NCBI GenBank assembly: GCA_013397435.1 | Contig: VZRG01001354.1 | Span: 124,001 to 188,000 of the forward strand | Reading direction: 5' to 3' | Length of the DNA: 64,000 nt | Source of the DNA: Erythrocercus mccallii | Lineage: Eukaryota; Chordata; Aves; Passeriformes; Dicruridae | Part shown: piece after piece, positions 63,043 to 64,000 of the stretch | Layout of the letters: the number at the start of each line of letters is the position of its first letter | Position numbering within the stretch: position 1 is the stretch's first letter | Notes under the pieces: model-generated | Seen by the model: only the letters and a program-made list of their open reading frames with translations | Told to the model about the DNA's origin: nothing | The model's database searches: none | Made by a program: the position numbers and the translations under genes

Positions 63043-64000
63043 CTTGGAAACACAAAGCGAGACAGATTATGAGCAGGGTGAAGATGAGTTCCAAAATCCT
63101 CTGTACAAATTCCTTCCTCCACTCCTGAGGGATTAGAAGAATGGTAAACCTAAATGAAACGTAACAAAGGACAGAGGGCAGCCCCCACGTCTGCACAGTA
63201 AATCTGATTTGGCAGCAATGAACTCTACAGATGCTGACTGTATCTGACTGTGTGTGGAGAGGATGAAGGGTTGGGCTGGGATGAGAGCTGGACAATATAT
63301 GAGTGTTTTGTATTTTAACAGTGCATCACAAATTAAATGTATCGTAAGTTTAAAAAAAAGGCAGGGCTGCAAATGGGTTGAATTTCCATTATTTTGTAAG
63401 ATTTTGAGTACTCCCTGTTTACTCTTTTCAAATCTGGCAGGAATCCTGACTCAGCCCACCTGTGGATCCTCCTCTCTATACACTTTGAAGAGACTTTACT
63501 TAAGTCAGGAGCAGAGTTGAAGTTTCACATTGCATTTTCAAAGCCATTTATTTTTAGTTCAACAAAACCTTCTCACTGAGGAAAACTCCCAGCTGAAGAA
63601 CACAACTACCAGCTCTGTCTGCACAGATTAAGGCAGAGCTGTGAAATTGTTTCTCCTTCTGGCATTAGGGGTTTTTCCTTGGGTATACATGGCTGTACAC
63701 ATGGAAGGTTTGGAATTCAACTGGTGTTAAGTCTGGAATAAAGAAGCCTGACCGAACCCTACCCATTCCTTTTCACTTTCTAAATTATTTAAACTGAAGT
63801 AAAGAAGGCCCCAAATCTGCTTCAGTTGCTAATTAACAGAATTTACAAGGAGCTAATTAATAGAATTTACATCAGCATCAATTGGGTTTTTGGAAGAAAC
63901 CTCAGAACATAAGCAACTAGATCTATTTGAATTTACATGGGACTTAGGACTCTTAAACCCTCAAAGTTCCTTTGGAAATTCAGGTAATTATTTTCATCTG
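63043..64000 (-). other. PRR5 intron (partial)
   Basis: Intronic sequence upstream of the 63042 acceptor. I looked for the preceding PRR5 exon on the minus strand and did not find it. Confidence 0.8.
63828..63873. repeat. Short tandem duplication, about 24-bp unit
   Basis: gctaattaacagaatttaca is followed 24 bases later by gctaattaatagaatttaca. Confidence 0.85.

Noticed and set aside
1..64000. CRISPR arrays, operons, ribosome-binding sites, tRNA or rRNA genes
   Set aside because: The window is vertebrate nuclear DNA. The tandem repeats seen are minisatellites without unique spacers, and I saw no tRNA or rRNA gene.

Overview
This is vertebrate nuclear DNA, almost certainly from a bird and probably a songbird. 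Introns with canonical splice sites, CR1 LINE 3' ends and LTRs of a style I recognise from passerine endogenous retroviruses all point that way. There is no prokaryotic gene organisation. Most long open frames are chance frames in non-coding or repeat DNA.

Two genes can be supported, both on the minus strand and arranged tail-to-head. On the right, the last three coding exons of PRR5 (Protor-1, a RICTOR-binding subunit of mTORC2) lie at 63042-62902, 41280-41142 and 38305-37755. Their phases join without a gap: 0, then 0 to 1, then 1 to stop. Earlier PRR5 exons lie beyond position 64000. On the left, the first two coding exons of ARHGAP8 (BPGAP1, a BCH-domain RhoGAP) lie at 7139-7029 (ATG at 7065) and 3940-3803. 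The rest of that gene lies to the left of position 1. A CpG island at about 16.06-16.76 kb, with a minus-strand splice donor at its edge, is the best candidate for the ARHGAP8 promoter and first non-coding exon. The same PRR5-ARHGAP8 order exists in mammals, where readthrough transcripts are known. Here the PRR5 penultimate donor and both ARHGAP8 acceptors are all phase 1, so an in-frame readthrough protein is structurally possible.

Layout, left to right: 1-3802 is ARHGAP8 intron; 3803-3940 is coding exon 2; 3941-7028 is intron with one CR1 tail; 7029-7139 is the start-codon exon; 7140-16668 is intron or upstream DNA with three CR1 fragments and a 32-bp tandem repeat; 16.06-16.8 kb is the CpG island; 16.8-37.2 kb is intergenic, holding an ancient L3/CR1-like LINE remnant, CR1 tails, homopolymer tracts and possible LTR pieces; 37.2-38.3 kb is the PRR5 3' UTR and last exon; 38.3-41.1 kb is an intron; 41.3-62.9 kb is a large PRR5 intron with LTRs, a CR1 tail, minisatellites and a duplication; 63.04-64 kb is PRR5 intron.

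The main structural anomaly is a 2,107-bp near-perfect direct duplication (41813-43919 and 43921-46027) separated by exactly one N at 43920. This is most simply an assembly artefact in which two overlapping contigs or haplotypes were not merged. I see no novel gene system. The most biologically interesting point is the exon-phase compatibility of the PRR5-ARHGAP8 pair.
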